Shown here: piece after piece, positions 51,421-60,234 of the stretch | Layout: each line of letters opens with the position of its first letter | Position numbering within the stretch: the first letter of the stretch is position 1 | DNA from: Bradyrhizobium sp. Ghvi | Lineage (GTDB): Bacteria > Pseudomonadota > Alphaproteobacteria > Rhizobiales > Xanthobacteraceae | Assembly (NCBI RefSeq): GCF_900115265.1 | Contig: NZ_FOVU01000005.1 | Span: forward strand, 372,001-436,000 | Direction: 5' to 3' | Length of the DNA: 64,000 nt | Program-made: the position numbers and the translations under genes | Notes under the pieces: model-generated | Seen by the model: the letters and a program-made list of their open reading frames with translations, nothing else | Databases searched by the model: none | What the model was told of the DNA's origin: nothing

Positions 51421-52127
51421 GCCTGTCTTGCCTGCGCCGCTTTGATGCTGGCCTCGATGACGCTGCGGTCAGTGTTGCCGGCCGGCTTCTGCCGCGTCGG
51501 CATGGAGGCGCGGAAGTGGACCCAGAGCTCGTGGCTGACGCGTTCGAGCCGTTCGAGTTCGCCAAGTGGATCGGCATGATCGTCGGCGCGGATGTCCAGC
51601 GCGGGCCATTCCTCCTCGCCATGAATCAACAGCGCCGCAGACTGCTTGCCGCGCTTGTCACCGCCCGCGGCTTCGCCCCCGCGCATGGCCGTGAGCAGGC
51701 GTCGCGGGAAGGGAAGGCTGTCATTGGCGAGGTAGGTCTTCGCGGTTTCGGCGAGCACGTCGGGCCCTGCGAGCATGTTGCCGGCGATCGAAAAGCCGCT
51801 GCCGGCGATATGCCCGCACCAGTCGACGCAATCGCGACCGGTGTGTGCGGCAATCGCGCCGCTGGCATCCATGATGTGGACCTGGCGGCTCTCGCGGCCC
51901 TCGTCGCTCGCCAGAAGCGCAGCGAGCACGTCATGCGCGTTCAGGCCGTCGCGCAGCAGCTTGACGCCGTCGATGCCGTAATAGGGATTGACGAGGGCCT
52001 GGGTCGCGATCGCACCGAAGCCAGCCGCGATGTAGGGCACACGGGCGCCGACGGCGAAGAAGCGCGTAGCTACCGCAATGCCAAACTGGCCGGTGGCAGG
52101 GTCTCGCGCGATGATCGACCAGGTCAT
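51417..52127 (-). CDS. DUF1028 family protein (Ntn-hydrolase-like)
   Basis: A 236-residue protein of the DUF1028 family, thought to have the Ntn-hydrolase fold. It begins MTWSIIARDPATGQFGIAVA, then FGAIATQALVNPYYG, VHIMDASGAIAAHTG, and the family stretch GHIAGSGFSIAGNMLAG. The N-terminal Thr2 could act as nucleophile after Met removal, by analogy with Ntn enzymes; this is inference. DUF1028 genes are often next to gamma-glutamyltransferase genes, as here (nine bases). It presumably helps break down the imported peptide or amide. Confidence 0.85.
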
Positions 52128-52136
52128 GTGCTGCTC

Positions 52137-53942
52137 TTAGCGTCCCGCGGCGTAGCCCTGCATGCCGCGCGGATTGGCGGCGGCGCGCCGGCGTACCCCG
52201 ACGCGTGAGGCCGCGGTGAGGCGGCCCTCCGACCAATCGGGGCCGATTTCGACGATGTGTCCGCGCTCGCGAAGATTCTCGATCGTCGCCTTGGGCACAC
52301 GGTTCTCGACTACGAGCACGCCGGGACGTGCCGTGCGCGGCCAGAATGAGATCGGGAAGTGCTCGGAATGCCAAGCCGGCGCGTCGATCGCTTCCTGAAG
52401 ATTGAGATTGCAGTGCACGTGACGCAGGAAGAACTGCGTGATCCACTGGTCCTGCTGGTCGCCTCCGGGTGAGCCCCAGGCGAGATACGGCTCGCCGTCG
52501 CGCAACGCCATGGTCGGCGACAGTGTCGTGCGCGGCCGCTTACCCGGCGCGAGCGCAGCGGGATGATTTTCCTCCAGCCAGAACATCTGAGCGCGGCTGC
52601 CCAGGCAAAAGCCGAGTTCCGGAATGATCGGTGAGGATTGCAGCCAGCCGCCCGATGGCGTCGAGGACACCATATTGCCGGCCTTGTCGATGATGTCGAA
52701 ATGCACGGTATCGCCGCGCACTTCGCCGAAGCGGCCGACCGTCGGCTCACCTGCTCCGAGGGCGCCGACTGCTTCGCGCTGACCTTCGGCACGGCGCAGA
52801 TTGACCACGCCGCCGAAGCCTTCGACCGTGCCGGGTACGAAATCGAGCGAGGCCTTGTCGGTGACCAGCTTGCGGCGCTGGTCGTTATAGGCATCCGACA
52901 ACAGCGTCGCGATCGGGATGTCGGAGAACTTTGGATCGCCGTAGAATTTTTCGCGATCGGCGAACGCGAGTTTTGCGCATTCGATCTGGAGATGGATGAA
53001 TTCCGGCCCGGTCGGGTCGAGCCCGCCGAGCGAAAATCCCTTCAACAGCGCGAGCTGCTGCAGCGTCACCGGCCCCTGGCTCCAGACGCCGGCTTTGCAG
53101 ACGGTGTAACGGCCATAGTCGTAGGTCAGCGGCGCTTCGACCGTCGGCAGCCAGCGCGCCATGTCGTCGGCGGAAAGCACGCCGCGATGCGGCGAGCCGC
53201 TGACGTCCATGACTTCCTGGGTTCGGCAGAATCCGTCGATGGCTTCCGCGACAAACCCTTGCGACCAAGCTTTGCGCGCACGCTCGATCTCGGCGTCGCG
53301 ACCACCGCCACCGCTCTCGGCCTCGCTGAGGATACGGGTATAGGTCGCGGCCAACGTCTTATTGGTAAAGATCGAACCGGGCTTCGGCACCTCGCCATTC
53401 GGCAGGTAGACGGCTGCGGAGGTCGGCCAATGCTTGCGGAACAATTGCTCGACGGTCTGGATCGTGGCGCAGGCGCGCTCGACCAGTGGGTAGCCGTCGC
53501 GCGCGTAGGAGATCGCGGGTTCCAGCACGTCGCGCACGCGCATGGTGCCGTAGTCGCGCAAGAGCATCATCCAGGATTCGAAGGTGCCGGGGACGCAGGC
53601 GGCGAGCAGGCCGGTCCCGGGCACCATGTCGAGACCTTCGCTCTTGTAGTGCGCAATGGTGGCCCGCGCCGGGGCCGGGCCCTGACCGCAGATCACCTCG
53701 GTGCGGCCGCGTTTCACGTCATGCACGATGATGGGCACATCGCCGCCGGGGCCGTTCAGATGCGGTTCGACCACCTGAAGCGTGAAGGCGGTAGCGACGC
53801 CGGCGTCGAAGGCGTTGCCGCCCTTTTCCAGGATGGCCATGCCGACCGCGGTCGCGATCCAGTGCGTGGTCGCGACAACCCCGAATGTGCCCTCGATCTC
53901 CGGGCGCGTCGTGAAGGGATCGGGATTGACATTGCTGGCCAT
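52137..53942 (-). CDS. ggt: Gamma-glutamyltransferase family protein
   Basis: The 601-residue Ntn-hydrolase proenzyme is expected to cleave itself before a Thr, most likely Thr412 in RGDTVHFDIID, to give large and small subunits. Other motifs are GGNAFDAGVATAFTLQVVEPH at the start, HLNGPGGDVPIIVHD, VPGTFESW, and the small-subunit loop SSTPSGGWLQSSPIIPELGF with SPGGDQQ later. No signal peptide is seen at the N-terminus, so action in the cytoplasm on imported gamma-glutamyl compounds is likely. Cephalosporin-acylase-type relatives share this layout. It lies in the centre of two complete peptide importers. Confidence 0.85.
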   Translation of the reverse strand: MASNVNPDPFTTRPEIEGTFGVVATTHWIATAVGMAILEKGGNAFDAGVATAFTLQVVEPHLNGPGGDVPIIVHDVKRGRTEVICGQGPAPARATIAHYKSEGLDMVPGTGLLAACVPGTFESWMMLLRDYGTMRVRDVLEPAISYARDGYPLVERACATIQTVEQLFRKHWPTSAAVYLPNGEVPKPGSIFTNKTLAATYTRILSEAESGGGGRDAEIERARKAWSQGFVAEAIDGFCRTQEVMDVSGSPHRGVLSADDMARWLPTVEAPLTYDYGRYTVCKAGVWSQGPVTLQQLALLKGFSLGGLDPTGPEFIHLQIECAKLAFADREKFYGDPKFSDIPIATLLSDAYNDQRRKLVTDKASLDFVPGTVEGFGGVVNLRRAEGQREAVGALGAGEPTVGRFGEVRGDTVHFDIIDKAGNMVSSTPSGGWLQSSPIIPELGFCLGSRAQMFWLEENHPAALAPGKRPRTTLSPTMALRDGEPYLAWGSPGGDQQDQWITQFFLRHVHCNLNLQEAIDAPAWHSEHFPISFWPRTARPGVLVVENRVPKATIENLRERGHIVEIGPDWSEGRLTAASRVGVRRRAAANPRGMQGYAAGR

Positions 53943-54023
53943 GGGTTACCTCATTTGCGGCGCGCGCAATTGATCACAGGCGATGCCGTGCCGCCAATGC
54001 GCTGCCAGCATGGCACGCGCGCG

Positions 54024-55013
54024 TCACGCCGGGACCGATGCGGTGTTTACGGCGTGGCAGGCGACGCCGTCGATCAGTTCCGGCGCTTCCTTGCGGCAAA
54101 GATCAAACGCCAGCGGGCAGCGCGGGTTGAAGGCGCAGCCGGGCGGTGGATTGATCGGGTTCGGGATCTCGCCCTTCACCGGAATGCGCTGGCGGCCACT
54201 CATGGCGAGATCGGGCACGGCGCCCAGCAGCATCTTGGTGTAGGGCATGCGGGGACTGGCGAACAGTTCGCGCCCTTCCGCGATCTCCACGATCCGGCCG
54301 AGATACATCACTCCAACCCGGCTCGCCATGTGGCGGACCACGGCGAGGTTGTGGCTGATGAACATGTAGGTCAGCCCGAACTTGTCCTGGAGGTCGCGCA
54401 TCAGGTTCAGGATCTGTGCCTGCACGGACACGTCGAGCGCCGACGTCGGCTCGTCGCAGACGATAAACTCGGCGTCGGAGGCGAGGGCTCGCGCGATCGC
54501 GATGCGCTGACGCTGGCCGCCGGAGAATTCGTGCGGAAACTTCAGCCGGTCGTCGGGATGCAGGCCGACGAGGCTGAGCAGCTCGCCAACGCGGGCCTGG
54601 ATGTCACGCTCGCCCTGGATCAGATCGAAGGCGCGGATCGGCTCGGAGATGATGGCATCGACGCGGAAACGCGGGTTCAGGCTGGCATAGGGATCCTGAA
54701 AGATCATCTGGATGCGACGACGCAGCTTTCGGCGCGCCTGGCCTTGCCGCGGGTCGGTCATCGAAACGCCGTCGATCAGGACGTCCCCGGAGCTCGGCGG
54801 CAACAGGCCGACCACCATGCGCGCCACCGTGGTCTTGCCCGAGCCGGACTCGCCGACCAGCGCAAACGTCTCGCCCTTCTTGATGTCGAAGCTGACGTGA
54901 TCGACAGCTTTGAGATATTCGAGCTGCCCGCCTTCAAGCACGCGATTGAGCCAGGGTTTCGAAACATCGAAGACGCGGCGCAGGTTTGTAGCCTGGACGA
55001 AAGGCGTGCTCAT
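54024..55013 (-). CDS. Peptide ABC transporter ATP-binding protein, DppF/OppF-like (importer 2)
   Basis: A 329-residue ATPase: Walker A GESGSGKTT, Q-loop IFQDPYASLNPRFRV, signature FSGGQRQR, Walker B FIVCDEPTSALD, switch His in ISHNLAV and C-terminal Cys domain (PGCAFNPRCPLAFDLC). Start ATG 55013 overlaps the stop of its partner ATPase gene (ATGA); the longer frame runs inside that gene. The sequence differs clearly from the importer 1 DppF (for instance VLEGGQLEYLKAVDHV before Walker A), so the two systems are not a recent duplication. An 81-bp gap separates it from the gamma-glutamyltransferase gene. Confidence 0.92.
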   Translation of the reverse strand: MSTPFVQATNLRRVFDVSKPWLNRVLEGGQLEYLKAVDHVSFDIKKGETFALVGESGSGKTTVARMVVGLLPPSSGDVLIDGVSMTDPRQGQARRKLRRRIQMIFQDPYASLNPRFRVDAIISEPIRAFDLIQGERDIQARVGELLSLVGLHPDDRLKFPHEFSGGQRQRIAIARALASDAEFIVCDEPTSALDVSVQAQILNLMRDLQDKFGLTYMFISHNLAVVRHMASRVGVMYLGRIVEIAEGRELFASPRMPYTKMLLGAVPDLAMSGRQRIPVKGEIPNPINPPPGCAFNPRCPLAFDLCRKEAPELIDGVACHAVNTASVPA

Positions 55014-55996
55014 GCCGCGGTCTCCGCCGGCGCGGTATCGTAGAGATGGCAGGCGACCGATTGTGTGCCACGCGCCAGGGGCTCTGGTCGTTCGGCACGG
55101 CAACGATCAAAAGCGAAAGCGCAGCGCGGATTGAACGAGCAGCCGCGCGGGATCGCGGAGAGACGCGGCATGGAGCCGGGAATCTGCACGAGGCGCTTGT
55201 CGTCGCCGGCAAGAGTCGGGATCGCGCCCATCAGGCCCTTGGCATAGGGATGCAGCGGGTTACGCACGACGTCCTGCACCGGTCCGATCTCGGCGACGCG
55301 GCCGGCATACATCACCGCGACGCGATCGGAGGTTTCCGCGATCACGCCCATGTCGTGCGTCACCAGCATCACGGCGGTGCCGTGGTCACGCCCGAGCCGC
55401 TTGATGAGCGAGATGATCTGCGCCTGTACCGAGACGTCGAGTGCGGTGGTCGGCTCGTCGGCGATGATCAGCTCCGGCTCGGCGCAGATCGCGAGCGCAA
55501 TCACAACGCGCTGGCGCATGCCGCCGGAGAATTCGTGCGGATATCCGTCAATGCGTTTTTCGGGGGCAGGGATGCCGACTTCGGCGAGCAGGTCGATAGC
55601 GCGGCGGCGCGCTGCCTGTTCGGACAGATTGAGGTGGGTCCGGATCGTCTCCACGATCTGGTCGCCGACCTTGTACAGCGGATTGAGCGAGGTGAGGGGA
55701 TCCTGGAAGATCATGCCGATGCGTTTTCCGCGGATGCGGCGCATTTCCTCCGGCGGCAGATTGTCGATGCGCAGGCCCGCGAGATGGATCTCTCCGCCCG
55801 CGATGCGGCCGGGTGGATCGATCAGGCCGATCACCGAGAGTCCGGTGACGGATTTGCCGGCGCCGGATTCGCCGACCACGCCGAGGACCTCGCCCTTGGC
55901 GATATCAAAGGAGACGCCGTTGATGGCGCGCAGCGTACCGCGGCGAGAGGCGAACTCGACCTGGAGATTGCGCACGGAGAGGACGGGTTCGGTCAT
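55010..55996 (-). CDS. Peptide ABC transporter ATP-binding protein, DppD/OppD-like (importer 2)
   Basis: The 328-residue ATPase has Walker A GESGAGKSV, Q-loop IFQDPLTSLNPLYKV, signature FSGGMRQR, Walker B LIIADEPTTALD, switch His in VTHDMGV and the Cys-rich end (RGCSFNPRCAFAFDRC). It is the first of the two coupled ATPases of importer 2 and starts 13 bases after the end of the DppC-like gene. Confidence 0.92.
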   Translation of the reverse strand: MTEPVLSVRNLQVEFASRRGTLRAINGVSFDIAKGEVLGVVGESGAGKSVTGLSVIGLIDPPGRIAGGEIHLAGLRIDNLPPEEMRRIRGKRIGMIFQDPLTSLNPLYKVGDQIVETIRTHLNLSEQAARRRAIDLLAEVGIPAPEKRIDGYPHEFSGGMRQRVVIALAICAEPELIIADEPTTALDVSVQAQIISLIKRLGRDHGTAVMLVTHDMGVIAETSDRVAVMYAGRVAEIGPVQDVVRNPLHPYAKGLMGAIPTLAGDDKRLVQIPGSMPRLSAIPRGCSFNPRCAFAFDRCRAERPEPLARGTQSVACHLYDTAPAETAA

Positions 55997-56009
55997 GAAC
56001 GCTGCATGC

Positions 56010-56972
56010 TCATCGGAGTTTGGGGTTGAGGGCGTCGCGCAGCCAGTCGCCGAGCAGGTTGATCGACAGGATCAACGCGGCGAGCGCGATTCCAGGGAAG
56101 GCGACGATCCACCATTCGCCTGCGAACAGATAACCGTTGCCGATACGGATCAGCGTGCCGAGCGACGGCATGGTCTCGGGCATGCCCGAGCCGAGGAACG
56201 ACAGCGTTGCCTCGGTGATGATGGCAAGCGCAAGGTTGATGGTGGCGATCACGAGGATCGGCCCGGTGGTGTTCGGCAGCACGTGGCGCAGCATGATCAC
56301 AGGGGCGGGCAGGCCGATCAATTGGGCGGCGGCGACATAATCCTTGTTCTTCTCGACCAGGACCGAGCCGCGCACCGTGCGCGCGTACTGCACCCAAAAG
56401 CTCAGGCCGATCGCGAAGACCAGGACCGCGAGCATGCTCATCTCGTCGAGCTTGTTGCCAAAAACCGATTTGGCGATGCCGTTGATCAAGAGCGCGATCA
56501 GGATGGCCGGGAAGGAGAGCTGCACGTCTGCGACGCGCATGATCAATCCATCCACGGCGCCGCCGAAATAGCCGGCTGTCAACCCAAGCAGGATGCCGAT
56601 CGCCCCGGAGAGCACGACGCCGAGCACGCCGACCAGCAGCGAGATGCGCAGGCCATAGAGGATCGCAGACAGCACGTCGCGGCCCTGCTCGTCGGTGCCG
56701 AGCAGGAACGGGCTCTGGCCGTCGGCGGTCCAGATCGGTGAGATGCGCGAATTCATCAACTGGAGCTGCGCCGGATCGAATGGATTTTGCACCGACAGCA
56801 CGGAGGCGAAGATCGCGAGAAGGAAGAACAGCAGCGTCACGCCGGCTGCGATCATGGTGATCTTGGAACGGCGGAACGAATAGAACAGGTCGCTGTCGAG
56901 CGCGCGCCGGAACCAGCCGGGCGCGGCCGCAGCGCGCTTTTCTGTCGTGTGGGGAACGACGGCTTCGCTCAT
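56010..56972 (-). CDS. Peptide ABC transporter permease, DppC/OppC-like (importer 2)
   Basis: A 320-residue permease with first helix at about residues 38-60 (ITMIAAGVTLLFFLLAIFAS), a longer periplasmic loop (FDPAQLQLMNSRISPIWTADG), then FLLGTDEQGRDVLSAILYGLRISL, and the EAA loop YVAAAQLIGLPAPVIMLRHVLPN. The transport domain has five more helices. I start at ATG 56972; the gene begins one base after the stop of its DppB partner. Confidence 0.9.
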   Translation of the reverse strand: MSEAVVPHTTEKRAAAAPGWFRRALDSDLFYSFRRSKITMIAAGVTLLFFLLAIFASVLSVQNPFDPAQLQLMNSRISPIWTADGQSPFLLGTDEQGRDVLSAILYGLRISLLVGVLGVVLSGAIGILLGLTAGYFGGAVDGLIMRVADVQLSFPAILIALLINGIAKSVFGNKLDEMSMLAVLVFAIGLSFWVQYARTVRGSVLVEKNKDYVAAAQLIGLPAPVIMLRHVLPNTTGPILVIATINLALAIITEATLSFLGSGMPETMPSLGTLIRIGNGYLFAGEWWIVAFPGIALAALILSINLLGDWLRDALNPKLR

Positions 56973-56973
56973 G

Positions 56974-57954
56974 TCAGTGCGCCCGGCTGACCGTCGAGCG
57001 CAACCGCGGATCGACGATGGTATAGAGGATATCAACGACGAGATTGATGGTGACGAAGATCAGCGACACCATCATCAAATAGGCCGCCATGATCGGGATA
57101 TCGACGTTCTGAACGGCCTGCACGAACAGGAGTCCCATGCCCGGCCACTGGAAAACGGTCTCGGTGATGATCGCGAAAGCAATGACCGAGCCAAACTGCA
57201 GGCCTGCCACGGTGATCACGGGGACCAACGTGTTGCGTAGCGCATGGCCGAAATGGATCGCGCGCGTGGTCAGGCCCCTGGCTCGGGCAAAGCGGATATA
57301 GTCCGTCCGCATCACTTCCAGCATCTCCGCGCGGACGAGGCGCATAATCAGCGTCATCTGGAACAGGCCAAGTGTGATCGCGGGCATGATCAACGCTTTC
57401 AAGCCGGAGACCGTCAGCAGGCCGGTGGTCCACCAACCGATATGCACGACGTCGCCACGCCCGAACGAAGGCAACCAGCCGAGGGTCACCGAGAACAGGT
57501 AGATCATGAGAACGCCGATCAGGAAGGTCGGCAGCGAGATGCCGATCAGGGAGACGGCTTGGAATAGATGAGCGAGCCAGCTGTCGCGGCGCAGCGCCGA
57601 ATAGACGCCCATCAGGATGCCGCTGACCATCGCGAAGATGGTGGCGCAGATCGCGAGCTCCAGCGTCGCGGGCATCCGCTCCACCAGCAGATTCGTGACC
57701 GGCAGCCGGAACTGATAGGACACGCCGAACTTGAACTGCGCGGCGTTCCCGATATAGCGGCCAAACTGTACGACCACGGGGTCGTCGAGGCCGAGCGATT
57801 TGCGGATCGCGGCGCGTTCGGCACCCGACGTGTCCATCCCGACCATCTGGTTTACGGGATCCCCGGCAAATCGGAACATCGAGAACGCGATGATTCCGAC
57901 GGCGATCATGACGCCGATAGCCTGGATGGCCCGACGCAGTGTGAAAGCGAGCAT
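56974..57954 (-). CDS. Peptide ABC transporter permease, DppB/OppB-like (importer 2)
   Basis: A 326-residue permease with six helices, the first at about residues 9-29 (AIQAIGVMIAVGIIAFSMFRF). AGDPVNQMVGMD, FKFGVSYQFRLPVTNLLVERM, IGISLPTFLIGVLMIYLFS and the EAA loop YIRFARARGLTTRAIHFGHALRN are the expected DppB marks. A perfect stem-loop lies between it and the binding protein gene upstream. Confidence 0.92.
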   Translation of the reverse strand: MLAFTLRRAIQAIGVMIAVGIIAFSMFRFAGDPVNQMVGMDTSGAERAAIRKSLGLDDPVVVQFGRYIGNAAQFKFGVSYQFRLPVTNLLVERMPATLELAICATIFAMVSGILMGVYSALRRDSWLAHLFQAVSLIGISLPTFLIGVLMIYLFSVTLGWLPSFGRGDVVHIGWWTTGLLTVSGLKALIMPAITLGLFQMTLIMRLVRAEMLEVMRTDYIRFARARGLTTRAIHFGHALRNTLVPVITVAGLQFGSVIAFAIITETVFQWPGMGLLFVQAVQNVDIPIMAAYLMMVSLIFVTINLVVDILYTIVDPRLRSTVSRAH

Positions 57955-58010
57955 CTGTTCCTTTCACATGTCTTCAGCAGCACGCATCATCGCGTTAGCC
58001 CGAAACAGCA

Positions 58011-58052
58011 AGTCCCGGAAGCCAGATCTTGAAAGCGATGGCTTCCGGGACT
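58011..58052 (-). promoter_or_regulatory. Intercistronic stem-loop downstream of the importer 2 binding protein gene
   Basis: AGTCCCGGAAGCCA (58011-58024) and TGGCTTCCGGGACT (58039-58052) form a perfect 14-bp stem with a 14-base loop. In minus-strand mRNA it comes 18 bases after the binding protein stop (58070) and 57 bases before the DppB-like start. No T-run follows in that sense, so mRNA 3'-end protection or partial termination is more likely than a full stop. Confidence 0.65.
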
Positions 58053-58069
58053 CAACAAGATGTGGACAC

Positions 58070-59671
58070 CTACTCGTCCTGCTTGGTCGCCCAGTAGAGC
58101 ATGACCATGTTGTCTGCACGCTGGGTCAGCTTCACCTTCTTCGACACGCCCCAGGCGAGGGCCTGCTGGTGCAGTGGGACATAGGCCCAATCCTTCATCG
58201 AGAGCTCGAAGGCCTGCTTGATCAGCTGATCGCGCTTGACCGTATCAGATTCCACCAGAACCTTGTCGGCGAGCTCGTCGAACTGCTTGTTGCAATAGCC
58301 GGCGAGGTTGGCTTCGCCGCGGTTGGGATCCTTGGGATCGTCCCGACAGCCCATGATGTCGTGCAGCACGTTGTGGGAATCGAGCGTATCCGGGGTCCAG
58401 CCCAGCATGAACAGCGAGGTCTTGTAGCCGCCGGGCTTCAGCACCTTGGCGAAATACTGGGCCTTGGGTTGCGCCAGCAGGTCCACCTTGATGTTGATGC
58501 GGGCGAGCATGCCGACGATGGCCTGACAGATCGCGGCGTCATTGACGTAGCGGTCGTTCGGGCAATCCATCGTCACCTCGAAGCCGTCCGCATAGCCGGC
58601 ATCCGCGAGGAGCTTCTTGGCGGCATCGGGGTCGAACTTCGGCCGGGTGAAGTCCTTCGAGAGCGAAAATATCTCCGGTGCGACCATCAATGCGGACGGC
58701 GTGGACAGCCCGCGCATGACGCGATTCTTGATCAAGTCGACGTCGATCGCCCGGTAGACGGCTTCGCGGACGCGAACGTCCTTGAACGGGTTCTTGCCCT
58801 TGACGTTGGAGTACAAGAGCTCGTCGCGCGCCTGGTCCATGCCGACGAAGATGGTGCGGAGCTCAGGCCCTGTCAGCACGGTGGCATTGGGGCTCGCTTT
58901 GACACGCTCGATGTCTTGGACCGGAACCGGCTCGATCACGTCGACCTCGCCTGACAATAGCGCCGCAACACGCGTGGCGGGGTTGGCGATCGGCGTGAAG
59001 ATGATCTCCTTCAGATTGTGCTCTGGCTTGCCCCACCAGTTCGGGTTGGCCTTGAAGACGGTCTTCACGCCGGGCTGATGGCTCTCGATGGTGAAAGGGC
59101 CGGTGCCGTTTTCATGAAGCGAGGCGTAACTCGGAGTCGTGGCGGCGGCCGGGGTGGGTGCCACCGCGTCGTTCGCCTCTGCCCATTTCTTGTCCATGAT
59201 GTACCAGGTCGCCCACAGCGCCGTCAGGATGGGATTGGGCGAGGTCAGGATGAAATCGACGGTGTAGTCGTCGACCTTGACGACCTTGGCGTCAGCAGGC
59301 AGGCGGCTGAGGAAATTCGAGCCTTTTGCCCGCACGCGCTCGGCCGAGAACACCACGTCGTCAGCGGTGAAAGGATCGCCGTTGTGGAATTTCACGCCCT
59401 TGCGCAGGTGAAAGCGCCAGCGCGTCGGCTCCGGCGTCTCCCAGCTTTCGGCGAGCGCCGGGATGATCTTCAGGTCCTTGCCGCGGGCAACCAGGCCCTC
59501 ATAGACGTGCCCGAGATGCGCACTGGTGGTCGATTCATTCAGTGTGTAGGGATCGAGCGACTTCAGCTCACCCTGGTTGGCGTAGCGCAGCGTCTGGCTC
59601 GACGCCGGCGAAACTGCCAACGTAAGCACACCGGCGAGCGTCGCCGCAAATAAACTTCGTCCGACTGACAT
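58070..59671 (-). CDS. Peptide/solute ABC transporter substrate-binding protein, SBP_bac_5 family (importer 2)
   Basis: The 533-residue periplasmic protein has a signal peptide (MSVGRSLFAATLAGVLTLAV, cut after ASS). Motifs are TLRYANQGELKSLDPYTLNE, the LRKGVKFHNGDPFTADDVVF signature, GTGPFTIESHQPGVKTVFKANPNWWG (in pieces) and VREAVYRAIDVDLIK. The LKSLDPYT-type start and CRDDPKDPNRGEANLAGYCN near the end, with a Cys pair, distinguish it from importer 1's protein. It is the first gene of the array; ATG 59671 follows GAGAGGGTCAAGA. The ligand is unknown; a gamma-glutamyl peptide would suit the enzymes inside the array. Confidence 0.9.
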   Translation of the reverse strand: MSVGRSLFAATLAGVLTLAVSPASSQTLRYANQGELKSLDPYTLNESTTSAHLGHVYEGLVARGKDLKIIPALAESWETPEPTRWRFHLRKGVKFHNGDPFTADDVVFSAERVRAKGSNFLSRLPADAKVVKVDDYTVDFILTSPNPILTALWATWYIMDKKWAEANDAVAPTPAAATTPSYASLHENGTGPFTIESHQPGVKTVFKANPNWWGKPEHNLKEIIFTPIANPATRVAALLSGEVDVIEPVPVQDIERVKASPNATVLTGPELRTIFVGMDQARDELLYSNVKGKNPFKDVRVREAVYRAIDVDLIKNRVMRGLSTPSALMVAPEIFSLSKDFTRPKFDPDAAKKLLADAGYADGFEVTMDCPNDRYVNDAAICQAIVGMLARINIKVDLLAQPKAQYFAKVLKPGGYKTSLFMLGWTPDTLDSHNVLHDIMGCRDDPKDPNRGEANLAGYCNKQFDELADKVLVESDTVKRDQLIKQAFELSMKDWAYVPLHQQALAWGVSKKVKLTQRADNMVMLYWATKQDE

Positions 59672-59976
59672 TCTTGACCCTCTCCACTCGCCCGCGCCGT
59701 GATTTTTGATTGTTCGGTGGGGCTGATCGATCCATGTTGCCCAGAGTTCTCGACCCGTGCAAGCGCCATTCCAGCAAGGAACGCGCCAAGTTGCACCGCT
59801 GTGCAGCAATGCTGACCGTGCGGCCCCGCATGGAGCACCGCCATTTTCGACCTTGGTTGACCATATCAGCCGATTGCCGGATGGGCCATGGCGGCGCCCG
59901 CATCAGGTCGCTTGCGTCGCACCACAACTCGCGGCGATACTGCCACCAGGCCGCTCGAATCTCGTCTGGAGGGGAT
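59672..59976. other. Divergent 305-bp intergenic region
   Basis: Between the importer 2 binding protein and the small DUF6489-like gene. It must contain both promoters. I see the two ribosome binding sites at its ends (GAGAGGGTCAAGA in minus sense; GGAGGGGAT in plus sense) and no convincing palindrome, terminator or short gene. The open frames crossing it are upstream extensions of the neighbours without start signals. Confidence 0.5.
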
Positions 59977-60234
59977 ATGAAAGTTAATATCGAAATCGAC
60001 TGCACCCCCCTCGAAGCCCGCCAATTCTTCGGGTTGCCTGATGTGGCGCCGATGCAAACCGCGGTGATGGACAAGCTCCAGCAGCAGGTCCTGAGCAACA
60101 TCGAGAAGGTCTCGCCGGAATCGCTGATCCAGAGCTGGTTCACCTTCGATCCCAAGATCGCGGAGCGGTTTCAGGACATGTTCGTGACCATGGCCGGTCT
60201 CGGCAGCCCGCGCGGCGGCGACAAGAAGAAGTAA
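59977..60234 (+). CDS. Small DUF6489-like protein
   Basis: An 85-residue acidic-helical protein: MKVNIEIDCTPLEARQFFGL, then DVAPMQTAVMDKLQQQVLSN, SPESLIQSWFTF and a basic tail GGDKKK. I recognise it, with moderate certainty, as a short conserved alphaproteobacterial family (DUF6489) of unknown function. The pattern resembles phasin-like or small helical proteins found with storage lipid genes, and the next two genes are a hydrolase and an acyltransferase. GGAGGGGAT stands just before ATG 59977. The stop overlaps the next start by one base (TAATG). Confidence 0.75.
   Translation: MKVNIEIDCTPLEARQFFGLPDVAPMQTAVMDKLQQQVLSNIEKVSPESLIQSWFTFDPKIAERFQDMFVTMAGLGSPRGGDKKK

Noticed and set aside
59710..59976. 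Upstream extension of the DUF6489-like frame
   Set aside because: Arg/His-rich translation without signals; ATG 59977 has GGAGGGG directly before it.
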